Shown piece by piece: positions 25,940 to 37,003 of a stretch of 64,000 bases of DNA. Where the stretch lies: positions 1-64,000 of the forward strand of contig NZ_FMTP01000002.1 in assembly GCF_900100155.1 (NCBI RefSeq), in the 5' to 3' direction. The first letter of the stretch is position 1. Every line of letters begins with the position of its first letter. This DNA is from Ancylobacter rudongensis. Its GTDB lineage: Bacteria > Pseudomonadota > Alphaproteobacteria > Rhizobiales > Xanthobacteraceae. A program made the translations under genes and the position numbers. A model generated the notes under the pieces. That model was not told the origin of the DNA. It ran no database searches and saw only the letters and a program-made list of their open reading frames with translations.

Positions 25940-26101
25940 ATGACGACATCTCCGCCATCGCCCGCTACTGCGGGCACCGACCGGAACAGCCGCGACACGA
26001 AAAAACCCGCCTGGCGCATGCCGGTCTGCCGGCCGGTGCCGCTGCCGGCATCGACGCAGGTTTCCGTGGTCGGCAACGATGATTCTATTACGAGTTCCTG
26101 A
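25940..26101 (+). CDS. 53-residue peptide 3 (RiPP precursor-like)
   Basis: It begins MTTSPPSPAT, has centre KPAWRMPVCRPVPLPAST (residues 22-39) and tail QVSVVGNDDSITSS. It shares length, centre, terminal Ser and an upstream TTGACG (25883) with the other copies; here TTGACG is followed after 17 bp by GATAAA, a plausible -10. It lies downstream of the sulfotransferase-like gene. I chose the ATG at 25940 because it gives exactly 53 residues like its paralogues; an upstream TTG at 25883 is unlikely. Confidence 0.7.
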   Translation: MTTSPPSPATAGTDRNSRDTKKPAWRMPVCRPVPLPASTQVSVVGNDDSITSS

Positions 26102-26540
26102 TCGCTCCCGCCGATAGGAGCCAGGCGGAGCTGCGTGCTTCGGGGCCGCTATAGGCGCCACCTCGGCATGACAAGGTTTATTCCATCGCCCGCGACCACC
26201 GTCCTCCCCGGGCGAGGGAAGCGGATCGACGTCTTGCGCCTTCCCGACGTCGTGGAGGGCCGGGCCAGGCCCGGCCATGACGGTGCGCCCGATCCCGCGC
26301 CGAACGCCCTTCACTCCCGCACCGCGAACGGCACCACGTCGCGACGGTCAGGGTCCAGTGCGATCGAGCCGTCGAGCGTGCCGTGATTCAGCCTCCCCCG
26401 CCGGAACGGAGACCGCACAAGAAACCTGAGCAATGCCGATTCGCGGGCCTGCCGATGAAAGGCGATCATCCAAACACCTCTTGACGCGCGCGCCCGAACG
26501 ATGGACGGCTATCCATTATCCCCGGTGTGGAGCGACTTTG
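26102..26540. other. 439-bp stretch between peptide genes 3 and 4
   Basis: No complete gene is seen. It contains a GCCGGGCCAGGCCCGGC palindrome (about 26255-26282), a copy of the pccR 3' end (26311-26358) and the upstream region of peptide gene 4, with TTGACG at 26481 and GATGGACGGC shared with the region before peptide 1. Confidence 0.6.
26311..26370 (-). pseudogene. fragment of pccR 3' end
   Basis: On the minus strand this encodes ALDPDRRDVVPFAVRE followed by a stop, nearly the same as the C-terminus of the intact regulator ending at 26787. At DNA level the first 33 bp (from TCACTCCCGC) are identical in both copies, and about 48 bp are closely similar. It is a decayed partial copy: upstream codons do not continue the regulator. 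The two copies bracket peptide gene 4. Confidence 0.8.
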
Positions 26541-26702
26541 ATGACCCATGTCCTGAAGCCGCATCCCGCCCTCCCGAGCCAGGATACGGGCGGCACGACA
26601 AAGCCCGCGTGGCGCGGGCCGATGATCCGCCCCGTGTCCCTGCCGCTGGCGACACGGGGGGATGCCGGCCCCCTCAGCGACGGCATAACCGTGACGTCCT
26701 GA
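26541..26702 (+). CDS. 53-residue peptide 4, divergent member of the family
   Basis: It begins MTHVLKPHPA, has centre KPAWRGPMIRPVSLPLAT (residues 21-38) and tail RGDAGPLSDGITVTS. It is again 53 residues and ends in Ser, but the Cys of the other copies is Ile and the tail is one residue longer. So Cys is not essential to the family, while K-P-(A/T)-W-R-x-P and the PLP-like stretch are. TGGAG lies about 10 bp before the ATG and TTGACG 60 bp before it. It lies between the two copies of the pccR 3' end. Confidence 0.65.
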   Translation: MTHVLKPHPALPSQDTGGTTKPAWRGPMIRPVSLPLATRGDAGPLSDGITVTS

Positions 26703-26786
26703 AGCCTTTCGCCGGCCGGCCGGAAAGGCCGCCGGCTCTCCCGACACCCTTGGCGGCGACCGCACATGTGCGAGGCGCCTGCCCCC

Positions 26787-28235
26787 TCACTCCCGCACCG
26801 CGAACGGCACCACGTCGCGGCGGTCAGGATCGAGCAGGATTTCGCGGTCGAGCGGGGGGAAGGCGCGTTCCGGGCAGGCGGTGCGCGGGCAGATGCGGCA
26901 GTTGACCCCGAGCGGCGCCACGGCGGCCGCCTTCAGGTCCAGCCCGTCGGCATGGACCAGCTCGCCGGCATAGGAAATCTCGCAGCCAATGCCGAGCGCG
27001 AAGCGGCGCTCGCGCGCGCCGTGGCGCAGCGCCGGCTTTGACGTGCCGCGCGCCAGGCAGAGATAGCGCGCCCCGTCCGGCATCTCGCCGAGTTGCACCA
27101 GCGTGCGGGCCGGCTGCTCGAACGCCTCGTGCACGTTCCACACCGGGCAGGCGCCGCCATAGCGGGCGAACTGGAAGCGGGTGGCGCTGTGGCGCTTGAT
27201 GACGTTGCCGGCGCGGTCGACTTTCAGGAAATAGAACGGCACCCCCTTCTCGCCCGGCCGCTGCAGGGTGGACAGGCGGTGGCAGACCTGTTCCAGGCTC
27301 GCCCCGGTCATGGCGGCCAGCCGGTCGAGATCGTGCCGCGTTTCGCGCGCCAGCCGGGCGAAGCGGCGATAGGGCAGCAGCAGCGCGCCGGCATAATAGT
27401 TCTGCAGCGACAGCCGGCAGACCTCGCGCGCCGTGGTGCTGCGCAGGCCCGCCTCCAGCACATGGTGGTCGATCAGCTCGCTCTGCTCGAAGCGGGCGAG
27501 GAGCGCGGCGAGGCGGAAGGCGCGGCTGGCGGGATCGAGCGTGCGCGCCAGTGTCGCCACCCGGCGGTGGCGGTCATAGGCCAGCAGCGGCGCGTCGAGC
27601 TGGGCGGAAGCCGTCATCTCCACCGCGATGGCGTGGCTCTGGCGCAGATGTTCCACCAGCACCGCCACCGCGTCGTCGCGGCCGAACAGGTCGAGCGCGG
27701 CGTTGCGTTCCTCGCCGGCCCGGTCGAGGCCGTCGACGTAATTGTCGATGTAGTGGAAATGGTCGCGCACCTCCTCATAGGGCGCGAGGTTGCGCGCCTC
27801 GTCGGGCGGCGCGGCGCCGTCCACCTCGCGCGCCACCGACACCACCGCGTCGTCCTGGGCGGCGCGCCGCTCCTCCAGCCGGCGCAGCGCCCCGTGCAGG
27901 CGCAGGAAGGCATGGGCGAAGGCGGGGGCGTGGGTGGTGGCGTTCTTCAAATCCTGCAGGCTGGGCTCGATACCGCGAAACACCGGATCGGCCAGCGCCT
28001 CGCGCAGATCGGCGACGATGCGGTCGAGATCGTCGGCGCCGAAGCGGGTGATGTCGAGATCGAAGACGCGACTGATGGCGAGCAGCACGGCGGCGGTGAC
28101 CGGGCGCTGGTTGCTCTCGATCTGGTTGATGTAGCTCGGGGAGAGCGCCAGCCGCCGGGCGAAATCCATCTGGGTCAGCCCCAGCCGCTCGCGCACATGG
28201 CGCACCGCATGGCCGGCGAAGACTTTCTTGGACAT
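26787..28235 (-). CDS. pccR: short-chain acyl-CoA responsive regulator (PccR/ScfR family)
   Basis: The 482-residue protein has an N-terminal XRE helix-turn-helix (HVRERLGLTQMDFARRLALS, PSYINQIESNQRPV), an IrrE/ImmA-peptidase-like middle region and a C-terminal Cys cluster (GVNCRICPRTACPERAFPP). This is the family of PccR of Rhodobacter and RamB of actinobacteria, which regulate propionyl-CoA or acetate genes. I chose the ATG at 28235 (MSKKVFAGHAVRHVRERL). It is divergent from pccB with an operator-like palindrome between them. The Cys residues may bind metal or a thioester ligand. Confidence 0.88.
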   Translation of the reverse strand: MSKKVFAGHAVRHVRERLGLTQMDFARRLALSPSYINQIESNQRPVTAAVLLAISRVFDLDITRFGADDLDRIVADLREALADPVFRGIEPSLQDLKNATTHAPAFAHAFLRLHGALRRLEERRAAQDDAVVSVAREVDGAAPPDEARNLAPYEEVRDHFHYIDNYVDGLDRAGEERNAALDLFGRDDAVAVLVEHLRQSHAIAVEMTASAQLDAPLLAYDRHRRVATLARTLDPASRAFRLAALLARFEQSELIDHHVLEAGLRSTTAREVCRLSLQNYYAGALLLPYRRFARLARETRHDLDRLAAMTGASLEQVCHRLSTLQRPGEKGVPFYFLKVDRAGNVIKRHSATRFQFARYGGACPVWNVHEAFEQPARTLVQLGEMPDGARYLCLARGTSKPALRHGARERRFALGIGCEISYAGELVHADGLDLKAAAVAPLGVNCRICPRTACPERAFPPLDREILLDPDRRDVVPFAVRE

Positions 28236-28271
28236 GATCGCGTCTTCCTTGCCGCCCGCTTGCGAGAACCA

Positions 28272-28312
28272 CCCTTCGAGGCCCGGCGTGCCGCCAAGCA
28301 CCTCAGGATGAC
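28272..28312. repeat. dispersed repeat, half copy of the CCTCAGGATGAC type
   Basis: CCTTCGAGGCCCGGCG...CACCTCAGGATGAC matches one arm of the elements at 9408 and 30033. It lies just upstream of pccR. Confidence 0.65.
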
Positions 28313-28371
28313 GTTGCGCCTGCGGACCGATTGAGGATGACGGCGGGCGGGTGGAGCGCCCCCCGTCATTT

Positions 28372-28388
28372 TTGTGAAAATTTTACAA
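28372..28388. promoter_or_regulatory. candidate PccR operator upstream of pccB
   Basis: TTGTGAAAATTTTACAA is a near-palindrome in the AT-rich divergent promoter, and a second half TTTTCACA lies at 28403-28410. PccR/ScfR-family regulators bind AT-rich TTTGC-type palindromes, so this is a good candidate; it is 90 bp before pccB. Confidence 0.65.
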
Positions 28389-28477
28389 CTTCACGATCCG
28401 CATTTTCACAGCTTATGTTTTCCGCTGCAAGCGCCTAGAACGGTTGCAACGGTCCGCATAAAGGCTGGGGGAGCGCC

Positions 28478-30013
28478 ATGAAGCCTATTCTCGACGAGCT
28501 CGAACAGCGCCGCGCCGGCGCCCGGCTCGGTGGCGGCGAAAAGCGCATCGCGGCCCAGCATACACGCGGCAAGCTCACCGCGCGCGAGCGGCTGGAGCTT
28601 CTGCTCGACACCGGCTCCTTCGAGGAATTCGACACCTTCGTGCAGCACCGCTGCACCGATTTCGGCATGGACAAGGCCGAGAAGATCCCCGGCGACGGCG
28701 TCGTCACCGGCTGGGGCACGGTGAACGGGCGCAAGGTGTTCGTCTTCGCCAAGGACTTCACCGTGTTCGGCGGCTCGCTCTCGGAAGCGCACGCGGCCAA
28801 GATCACCAAGATCCAGGACATGGCGCTGAAGGTGCGGGCGCCGATCATCGGCCTGTTCGATGCCGGCGGCGCGCGCATCCAGGAAGGCGTGGCGGCGCTG
28901 GGCGGCTATGGCGAGGTGTTCAAGCGCAACGTGCTGGCGTCCGGCGTCATCCCGCAGATTTCCGTCATCATGGGCCCCTGCGCCGGCGGCGATGTCTATT
29001 CCCCCGCCATGACCGACTTCATCTTCATGGTGCGCGACACGAGCTACATGTTCGTCACCGGCCCGGAGGTGGTGAAGACCGTCACCAATGAGAGCGTGAC
29101 GGCGGAGGAACTCGGCGGCGCCAAGGTGCACACGACCAAGTCCTCGGTGGCCGATGGCGCCTTCGAGAACGATGTCGAATGCCTGTTGCAGATGCGCCGG
29201 CTGATCGACTTCCTGCCCGCCTGCAACCAGTCCGGCGTGCCGGCGTGGCCGAGCTTCGACGATGGCGAGCGGCTCGACCCCTCGCTCGACACGCTGGTGC
29301 CGGAACACCCGAACAAGCCCTATGATATGAAGGAGCTGATCGCCAAGGTCGCGGACGAGGGCGATTTCTTCGAGATTCAGGGCGCCTTCGCCCGCAACAT
29401 CCTCACGGGCTTCGGCCGGGTGGAGGGGCGCACGGTCGGCTTCGTCGCCAACCAGCCGATGGTGCTGGCGGGAGTCCTCGATGCAGATGCATCGAGAAAA
29501 GCCGCAAGGTTTGTGCGCTTCTGCGATGCGTTCGAGATCCCGATCGTCACCTTTGTCGACGTGCCCGGATTTTTGCCCGGCACGGCGCAGGAATATGGCG
29601 GGCTGATCAAGCACGGCGCCAAGCTGCTGTTCGCTTATTCGCAGGCGACCGTGCCGCTGGTCACCGTCATCACCCGCAAGGCCTTCGGCGGCGCCTATGA
29701 CGTGATGGCCTCCAAACACATTGGCGGCGACGTGAACTATGCCTGGCCCACCGCGCAGATCGCCGTGATGGGCGCCAAGGGGGCGGTGGAGATCATCTTC
29801 CGCGCCGATATCGACGACCCCGAGAAGATCGCGGCGCGCACGAGCGAATATGAGCAGCGCTTCCTCTCGCCCTTCGTCGCGGCCGAGCGCGGCTATATCG
29901 ACGAGGTGATCACCCCGCGCTCGACGCGAAAGCGCATCGCGCGGGCGCTGGCGATGCTGGCCTCGAAGAAGGTCGAGGCGCCGCTGAAGAAGCACGATAA
30001 TCTGCCGTTGTAG
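28478..30013 (+). CDS. pccB: propionyl-CoA carboxylase beta subunit
   Basis: The 511-residue carboxyltransferase has the paired N- and C-halves of the family, with [39 protein letters not shown] and [20 protein letters not shown]. It transfers CO2 from biotin (on PccA) to propionyl-CoA, giving methylmalonyl-CoA. It opens the pccB-pccA-mutA-mutB run and is divergent from pccR, which probably controls it. Use is expected in propionate metabolism or the ethylmalonyl-CoA route. Confidence 0.95.
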   Translation: MKPILDELEQRRAGARLGGGEKRIAAQHTRGKLTARERLELLLDTGSFEEFDTFVQHRCTDFGMDKAEKIPGDGVVTGWGTVNGRKVFVFAKDFTVFGGSLSEAHAAKITKIQDMALKVRAPIIGLFDAGGARIQEGVAALGGYGEVFKRNVLASGVIPQISVIMGPCAGGDVYSPAMTDFIFMVRDTSYMFVTGPEVVKTVTNESVTAEELGGAKVHTTKSSVADGAFENDVECLLQMRRLIDFLPACNQSGVPAWPSFDDGERLDPSLDTLVPEHPNKPYDMKELIAKVADEGDFFEIQGAFARNILTGFGRVEGRTVGFVANQPMVLAGVLDADASRKAARFVRFCDAFEIPIVTFVDVPGFLPGTAQEYGGLIKHGAKLLFAYSQATVPLVTVITRKAFGGAYDVMASKHIGGDVNYAWPTAQIAVMGAKGAVEIIFRADIDDPEKIAARTSEYEQRFLSPFVAAERGYIDEVITPRSTRKRIARALAMLASKKVEAPLKKHDNLPL

Positions 30014-30032
30014 GCGCTTCCCGCCGGAGCGC

Positions 30033-30139
30033 CGTCATCCTGAGGTGCGAGCGATGAGCGAGCCTCGAAGGATGCCGAACGGGAGCACGAGACGAACCAT
30101 CCTTCTAGGCCCGGCTGCGCCGGGCACCTCAGGATGACG
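30033..30139. repeat. dispersed inverted repeat between pccB and pccA
   Basis: GTCATCCTGAGGTGCGAGCG and GGGCACCTCAGGATGAC form the ends of a 107-bp element, as at 9408. It fills most of the 157-bp gap between the two genes and may stabilise pccB mRNA. Confidence 0.75.
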
Positions 30140-30170
30140 ACAGCCAAGAAGCGAACGGTCAGGAACGCCC

Positions 30171-32186
<2,016 letters not shown>

Positions 32187-32195
32187 GGAGGGGAC

Positions 32196-34055
32196 ATGGA
32201 CCAGCCGGCGCTCGATCTCGACAGTTTTCCGCCCGCCACGCGCGCGGACTGGCTGGCGCTGGTGGAAGGCGTGCTGAAGGGCGCGCCCTATGACAGGCGC
32301 ATGCTGACGCGCACGCCGGATGGTTTCAGCCTCGACGCCCTGCCCGAGCGGCGGCGCGACGCCGCGCCGATTGCCGGGCGCGCGGCGGGGGCACCGTGGA
32401 AGGTGATCGCCCGCCTCGACCATGACGACCCCGCGCGCGCCAACGCGCAGATGCTGGAAGACCTGAACGGCGGCGCCGAGGGGGTGTCGCTGGTCTTCGC
32501 CTCCTCGCCCTATGCCGGCGGCTTCGGCCTGCCGGCGCGGTTCGAGGAACTGGCGGCAACGCTGGACGGGCTGATGCCCGAGATGGCGACGCTGCGGGTC
32601 GAGGTCGGCGGCTTCCAGGGCCGCGACATCGCCCTTGCGCTGGCCCGGCTGTTCGAAAAGGTGGACCCCGCCGCGCTCGACCTGCGCTTCGGCCTCGATC
32701 CGATCGGCGATTTCGCCGCGCGCGGCGCCGCGCCGATCGACTGGGGCACGCTGTCCGCCCGGCTCGGCCAGACGGTGACGGCGCTACGCGGGCGCGGGCT
32801 CACCGCGCCGATGGTGCGGGCGGACGGGCGGCTGCACCATGGCGCTGGCGCCACCGACGCGCAGGAACTCGCCGCCGTGCTCGCCACCGCGCTGGCGTAT
32901 CTGCGGGCGCTGGAGGCCGCCGGCCTGCCGCTCGATGAGGCGGCGCGCACCATCGAGGTGACGCTGACCGCCGATGTCGACCAGTTCGGCACCCAGGCCA
33001 AGCCGCGCGCCTTCCGGCTGCTCTGGCAGAACGTGCTGGAAGCCTGCGGGCTCGACCCTTCCCCGGTCGCGCTCCACATGGAAACCGCCTGGCGCTCGCT
33101 GACCCGGCACGACGCGCATGTGAACCTGTTGCGCGGCACAATCGCCGCCTTCGCCGCCGGGGTGGGCGGGGCGGACAGCGTGAGCGTGCTGCCGTTCACC
33201 CAGGCACTCGGCCTGCCCGACGCGCAAGCGCGGCGCCTTGCCCGCAACACCCAGCTCATTCTGATGGAGGAATCGAACCTGCACCGCGTCGCCGACCCCG
33301 GCGCCGGGGCCGGCGCCATCGAGGAGCGGACGGAAAAGCTGGCGGCCGCCGCCTGGGAACTGTTCCGCCAGATCGAGCGCGAGGGCGGCATGGTGGAAGC
33401 CCTTGAAGCCGGCAGCTGGCAGGCGCGGCTCGACGCGGCGCGGGCGCTGCGGGCCAAGGACATCGCCACCCGGCGGCTGCCGCTCACCGGCACCTCGGAA
33501 TTTCCGCTTCTCGGCGAGGCCGCGCCCGCTGTTCTGGCCCCCGCCCGCCCCCGCGTGCCCCGGCCCGCTGCCGAGGGCGCGCTGATGTGCGAGCCCCTGC
33601 GCGGCGCCCGCCTCGCCGAACCGTTCGAGCGCCTGCGCGCGGCGGCGGCGTCGACGGCACCGACTGTGTTCCTCGCCGCGCTCGGCACGGCGGCGGATTT
33701 CACCGCCCGCGCCGGCTTCGCCCGCGCCGCCTTCGAGGCCGGTGGGCTGGCCGCTCCGGGCAATGACGGCTTCACCGATACGGCCGCGCTGGTCGAGGCG
33801 TTCCGCGCCTCCGGCGCCCGGCTCGCCTGCCTGTGCTCGTCCGATGCGCTTTATGCCGCCTCCGCCATCGAGGTCGCCACGGCGCTGAAGGCGGCAGGCG
33901 CGTTGAGGGTGTACCTCGCCGGCAAGGCAGGCGAGGATGAGCCGGCCCAGCGCGCTGCCGGCATTGACGCCTATCTCTTCGCCGGCGTGGATCTCGTCGC
34001 CTTCCTCGAGGCGGCGCAGGCGGCGCTCGGCATTGCCCTAAGGGTGGAACCATGA
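32196..34055 (+). CDS. mutA: methylmalonyl-CoA mutase small (beta) subunit
   Basis: The 619-residue protein resembles the mutase barrel (GGFGLPARFEELAATLDGL, RNTQLILMEESNLHRVADPG) but its C-terminal part lacks the DxHxxG cobalamin motif, as in the structural small subunit of heterodimeric mutases. It partners with MutB, encoded further on, to isomerise methylmalonyl-CoA to succinyl-CoA. Many Hyphomicrobiales instead use a single-chain homodimer, so the heterodimeric type is notable. It is 10 bp after pccA. Confidence 0.9.
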   Translation: MDQPALDLDSFPPATRADWLALVEGVLKGAPYDRRMLTRTPDGFSLDALPERRRDAAPIAGRAAGAPWKVIARLDHDDPARANAQMLEDLNGGAEGVSLVFASSPYAGGFGLPARFEELAATLDGLMPEMATLRVEVGGFQGRDIALALARLFEKVDPAALDLRFGLDPIGDFAARGAAPIDWGTLSARLGQTVTALRGRGLTAPMVRADGRLHHGAGATDAQELAAVLATALAYLRALEAAGLPLDEAARTIEVTLTADVDQFGTQAKPRAFRLLWQNVLEACGLDPSPVALHMETAWRSLTRHDAHVNLLRGTIAAFAAGVGGADSVSVLPFTQALGLPDAQARRLARNTQLILMEESNLHRVADPGAGAGAIEERTEKLAAAAWELFRQIEREGGMVEALEAGSWQARLDAARALRAKDIATRRLPLTGTSEFPLLGEAAPAVLAPARPRVPRPAAEGALMCEPLRGARLAEPFERLRAAAASTAPTVFLAALGTAADFTARAGFARAAFEAGGLAAPGNDGFTDTAALVEAFRASGARLACLCSSDALYAASAIEVATALKAAGALRVYLAGKAGEDEPAQRAAGIDAYLFAGVDLVAFLEAAQAALGIALRVEP

Positions 34056-34115
34056 GCCCGGCCATCCGTTGCCCCAGGGGTAGCTCTCAGGCTGCCATCA
34101 ACCTAGGGACAGACC

Positions 34116-34505
34116 ATGAAAACGCTGAATCACGGGTGGAAGACCGCCACCTGCGGCGCGGCGCTTTGGGGGGCGCTGCTGATACCGCCGGCAACGGCGC
34201 AGGAACTGGCCGCACTGAGCCTGCACGACGGCATCTGGGAGGTGTCGACGCAGCCGATCTCCGGGCCCTGCGACAAGCGGCTGGAGTTCAAGCTGGCGGT
34301 CGAGGACGGCCGGATCAGCTATGCCGGCGCCTGGCCGGTGGATGCCAGCGGCTCGGTGAGCCCGCTCGGCGCCATCACCATCCGCGTGGTGCGCGGCAAC
34401 GAGACGCTGTCTGCCAAGGGCGTGGTGCGCGGCGATGTGGCGACCGGCAGATGGGAATCGCCTGTCAAGAACTGCACTGGCTCCTTCGTGGCGCGCCGGG
34501 CGTAA
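34116..34505 (+). CDS. small secreted protein of unknown function inside mutAB
   Basis: The 129-residue protein has a signal peptide ([20 protein letters not shown], cleavage after PPATAQ near residue 29) and a beta-rich body of about 100 residues with two conserved-looking Cys ([10 protein letters not shown] and [12 protein letters not shown]) that could form a disulfide. The phrase DGIWEV near the start and GRWES...CTGSFVARR near the end recall small periplasmic beta-barrel proteins common near Hyphomicrobiales genes. I do not recognise a family. It lies between the two mutase subunit genes on the same strand, which is odd for a secreted protein. Confidence 0.75.
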   Translation: MKTLNHGWKTATCGAALWGALLIPPATAQELAALSLHDGIWEVSTQPISGPCDKRLEFKLAVEDGRISYAGAWPVDASGSVSPLGAITIRVVRGNETLSAKGVVRGDVATGRWESPVKNCTGSFVARRA

Positions 34506-34536
34506 GTCTCGCCCGTCATGTGGGGGAGGCCCGGCG

Positions 34537-36693
34537 ATGACCGCCATTCCTGATTTCGCCGCGCGGGAGTGGCAGACGCCGCGCGCACCGCTGCCGGCCG
34601 CCGGGGCGGAGAGCTGGACCACGCCGGAAGGCATTCTGGTCAAGCCAGCCTTTGGGCCGGAGGATTTGGCCGGGCTTGGCTTTGTCGACAGCTTTCCCGG
34701 CATCGCGCCTTATCTGCGCGGGCCCTACCCCACCATGTACGCCACCCAGCCCTGGACCATCCGGCAATATGCCGGCTTCTCCACGGCCGAGGATTCCAAC
34801 GCCTTCTACCGCCGCAACCTCGCGGCCGGGCAGAAGGGGCTCTCCGTCGCCTTCGATCTCGCCACCCATCGCGGCTATGACAGCGACCATCCGCGCGTCG
34901 CCGGCGATGTCGGCATGGCCGGGGTGGCGATCGACTCGATCTACGACATGCGCACGCTGTTCTCCGGCATTCCGCTGGACCAGATGAGCGTGTCGATGAC
35001 GATGAACGGGGCGGTGCTGCCGATCCTCGCGCTCTATGTGGTGGCGGCGGAAGAACAGGGCGTTGCGCCGGAAAAGCTCTCCGGGACGATCCAGAACGAC
35101 ATCCTCAAGGAGTTCATGGTCCGCAACACCTATATCTACCCGCCGACGCCCTCGATGCGGATCATCTCCGACATCTTCGCCTTCACCTCCGCGCATATGC
35201 CGCGCTTCAACTCGATCTCGATTTCCGGCTACCACATGCAGGAAGCCGGGGCGACGCAGGACCTGGAACTTGCCTATACGCTGGCGGACGGCGTCGACTA
35301 TGTGCGCGCCGGCGCGGCGGCGGGGCTGCCGATCGACACGTTCGCGCCGCGCCTGTCGTTCTTCTGGGCGATCGGCATGAACTTCTTCATGGAGGTGGCC
35401 AAGCTGCGCGCCGCCCGGCTGATCTGGGCCAAGCTGATGAAGGATCTCGGCGCCCGGAACCCGAAGTCGCTGCCGTTGCGCACGCATTCGCAAACCTCCG
35501 GCTGGAGCCTGACGGCGCAGGACCCGTTCAACAATGTGATGCGGACCATGGTGGAGGCGATGGCCGCCACCCAGGGCCACACCCAGTCGCTGCACACCAA
35601 TGCGCTGGACGAGGCGCTGGCGCTGCCCACCGATTTTTCCGCCCGCATCGCCCGCAACACCCAGCTGGTGCTGCAGCAGGAAAGCGGCACCACCCGCGCC
35701 ATCGACCCGTGGGGCGGCTCGTTCTTCGTGGAAAAGCTGACTGCCGACCTCGCCGCCAAGGCGCTCGGCCATATCGCCGAGGTGGAAGCGCTGGGCGGCA
35801 TGGCCAAGGCGATCGAAGCCGGAATCCCCAAGCTCCGCATCGAGGAAGCCGCCGCCACCACCCAGGCGCGGATCGATTCCGGCGCGCAGACCGTGGTGGG
35901 CGTCAACAAGTACCGCCCCGACCGGGAGACGCCGCTCGATGTGCTGCGCGTCGACAACTCGGCGGTGCGCGCCGCCCAGCTCGACAAGCTGGCGCGGCTG
36001 AAGGCCGAGCGCGACCCGCAGGCGGTGGCCGCTGCGCTCGCCGCGCTGGAGGCCGGCGCGCGGGAAAATACCAATCTGCTGGCGCTCGCCATCGATGCGG
36101 CCCGGGCCAAGGCGACGGTGGGCGAGATTTCCGACGCGCTGGAGCGCGTCTTCGGCCGGCACCGGGCGGATATACGCGCGGTCTCGGGTATTTATCGGCG
36201 GGAGGCGGGAGCGATGGCCGACAAGGTGGACCGCGTGCGCGCCCGCGTCGAGGCCTTCGCGCAGGAAGAAGGCCGGCGCCCGCGCCTGCTGGTCGCCAAG
36301 GTGGGACAGGACGGGCATGACCGGGGGCAGAAGGTGATCGCCTCCGCTTTCGCCGATCTCGGCTTCGATGTCGATATCGGCCCGCTCTTCGCCACGCCAG
36401 AGGAGGCCGCCCGGCAGGCGGTGGAGAACGACGTGCACGTCATCGGCATCTCCTCGCTGGCCGCCGGGCACCTCACGCTGGTGCCGCAGGTGAAGGCGGC
36501 GCTGGCGGCGCAGGGGCGGCCGGACATCATGGTGGTGGTGGGCGGCGTGGTGCCACCGCAGGACTATGACGCAGTGCGCGCCGCCGGTGCCGAGGCGATC
36601 TACCCGCCCGGCACGGTGATCGCCGACGCGGCCGAACAACTGGTCGACACCCTCGCCGCCCGGCTGGGCCATGCAAGGGATGCGGCGGAATAG
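34537..36693 (+). CDS. mutB: methylmalonyl-CoA mutase large (alpha) subunit
   Basis: The 718-residue adenosylcobalamin enzyme has the substrate barrel ([40 protein letters not shown]) and a C-terminal B12 domain with the base-off motif [15 protein letters not shown] and [13 protein letters not shown]. It isomerises (R)-methylmalonyl-CoA to succinyl-CoA. I chose the ATG at 34537 ([12 protein letters not shown]), preceded by GGGGGAGG; the longer frame overlaps the secreted-protein gene. Confidence 0.97.
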   Translation: MTAIPDFAAREWQTPRAPLPAAGAESWTTPEGILVKPAFGPEDLAGLGFVDSFPGIAPYLRGPYPTMYATQPWTIRQYAGFSTAEDSNAFYRRNLAAGQKGLSVAFDLATHRGYDSDHPRVAGDVGMAGVAIDSIYDMRTLFSGIPLDQMSVSMTMNGAVLPILALYVVAAEEQGVAPEKLSGTIQNDILKEFMVRNTYIYPPTPSMRIISDIFAFTSAHMPRFNSISISGYHMQEAGATQDLELAYTLADGVDYVRAGAAAGLPIDTFAPRLSFFWAIGMNFFMEVAKLRAARLIWAKLMKDLGARNPKSLPLRTHSQTSGWSLTAQDPFNNVMRTMVEAMAATQGHTQSLHTNALDEALALPTDFSARIARNTQLVLQQESGTTRAIDPWGGSFFVEKLTADLAAKALGHIAEVEALGGMAKAIEAGIPKLRIEEAAATTQARIDSGAQTVVGVNKYRPDRETPLDVLRVDNSAVRAAQLDKLARLKAERDPQAVAAALAALEAGARENTNLLALAIDAARAKATVGEISDALERVFGRHRADIRAVSGIYRREAGAMADKVDRVRARVEAFAQEEGRRPRLLVAKVGQDGHDRGQKVIASAFADLGFDVDIGPLFATPEEAARQAVENDVHVIGISSLAAGHLTLVPQVKAALAAQGRPDIMVVVGGVVPPQDYDAVRAAGAEAIYPPGTVIADAAEQLVDTLAARLGHARDAAE

Positions 36694-36772
36694 CGGCGCC
36701 CTGCCGCCCATTGCGGCGGCACACTGACTGCGGAAGCGGCAGAACGGGTGGGGAAGGCGTCCAACCTCCGTC

Positions 36773-36850
36773 ATGGCCCGGCCTGACCCGGCCACCCAGC
36801 CCTTGCGGCCGCGCCTCTGGGTCCCCGGGTCAAGCCCGGGGATAAGGGCG
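36773..36850. repeat. dispersed palindromes, CCCGGGTCAAGCCCGGG type
   Basis: Two adjacent palindromes (GGCCCGGCCTGACCCGGCC and CCCCGGGTCAAGCCCGGGG) match the element at 8356. Confidence 0.65.
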
Positions 36851-36962
36851 GTGGGCGGGGGCACCCCTGCCATCCCTCTTTGCACCGCCGCGCCGACCCG
36901 CCCGTACCGCGCCGGGCATGTCTGTCGAGCCGCGCGCCGTTGGCACGCTGATTGCTTACAGG

Positions 36963-36974
36963 CTTGTATACAAG
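36963..36974. promoter_or_regulatory. perfect GntR operator
   Basis: CTTGTATACAAG is a perfect 12-bp palindrome of the TTGTATACAA type used by FCD-class GntR regulators. It lies 30 bp before the gntR start, so it should mediate autoregulation and control of the downstream transporter. Confidence 0.8.
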
Positions 36975-37003
36975 ATTGTCGCCAAGCGTGCGGGCCCAGC
37001 CTG

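Larger units (their letters stand above)
36694..37003. other. 310-bp promoter region before the GntR/ABC cluster
   Basis: The stretch contains a GGGTCAAGCCCGGGG-type dispersed palindrome (within 36773-36850) and, close to the start codon, the GntR operator at 36963-36974. I see no gene; the open frame running through it is repeat sequence. Confidence 0.6.

Noticed and set aside
24426-26702. Possible CRISPR array, because similar segments recur four times
   Set aside because: Repeat units are 160-bp coding copies at irregular spacing (413, 1028, 601 bp) with preserved reading frames, not short direct repeats with uniform spacers.
24499-26702. Calling the four peptides lasso peptide precursors outright
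   Set aside because: The W-x-x-P element is suggestive, but the usual leader Thr/core Gly junction is not clear and no lasso cyclase, B1/B2 or transporter gene is in the window.
32196-36693. Frameshifted single-chain methylmalonyl-CoA mutase
   Set aside because: Both frames have their own starts and full-length family matches, the first lacks the B12 domain as a true small subunit does, and a separate gene lies between them.
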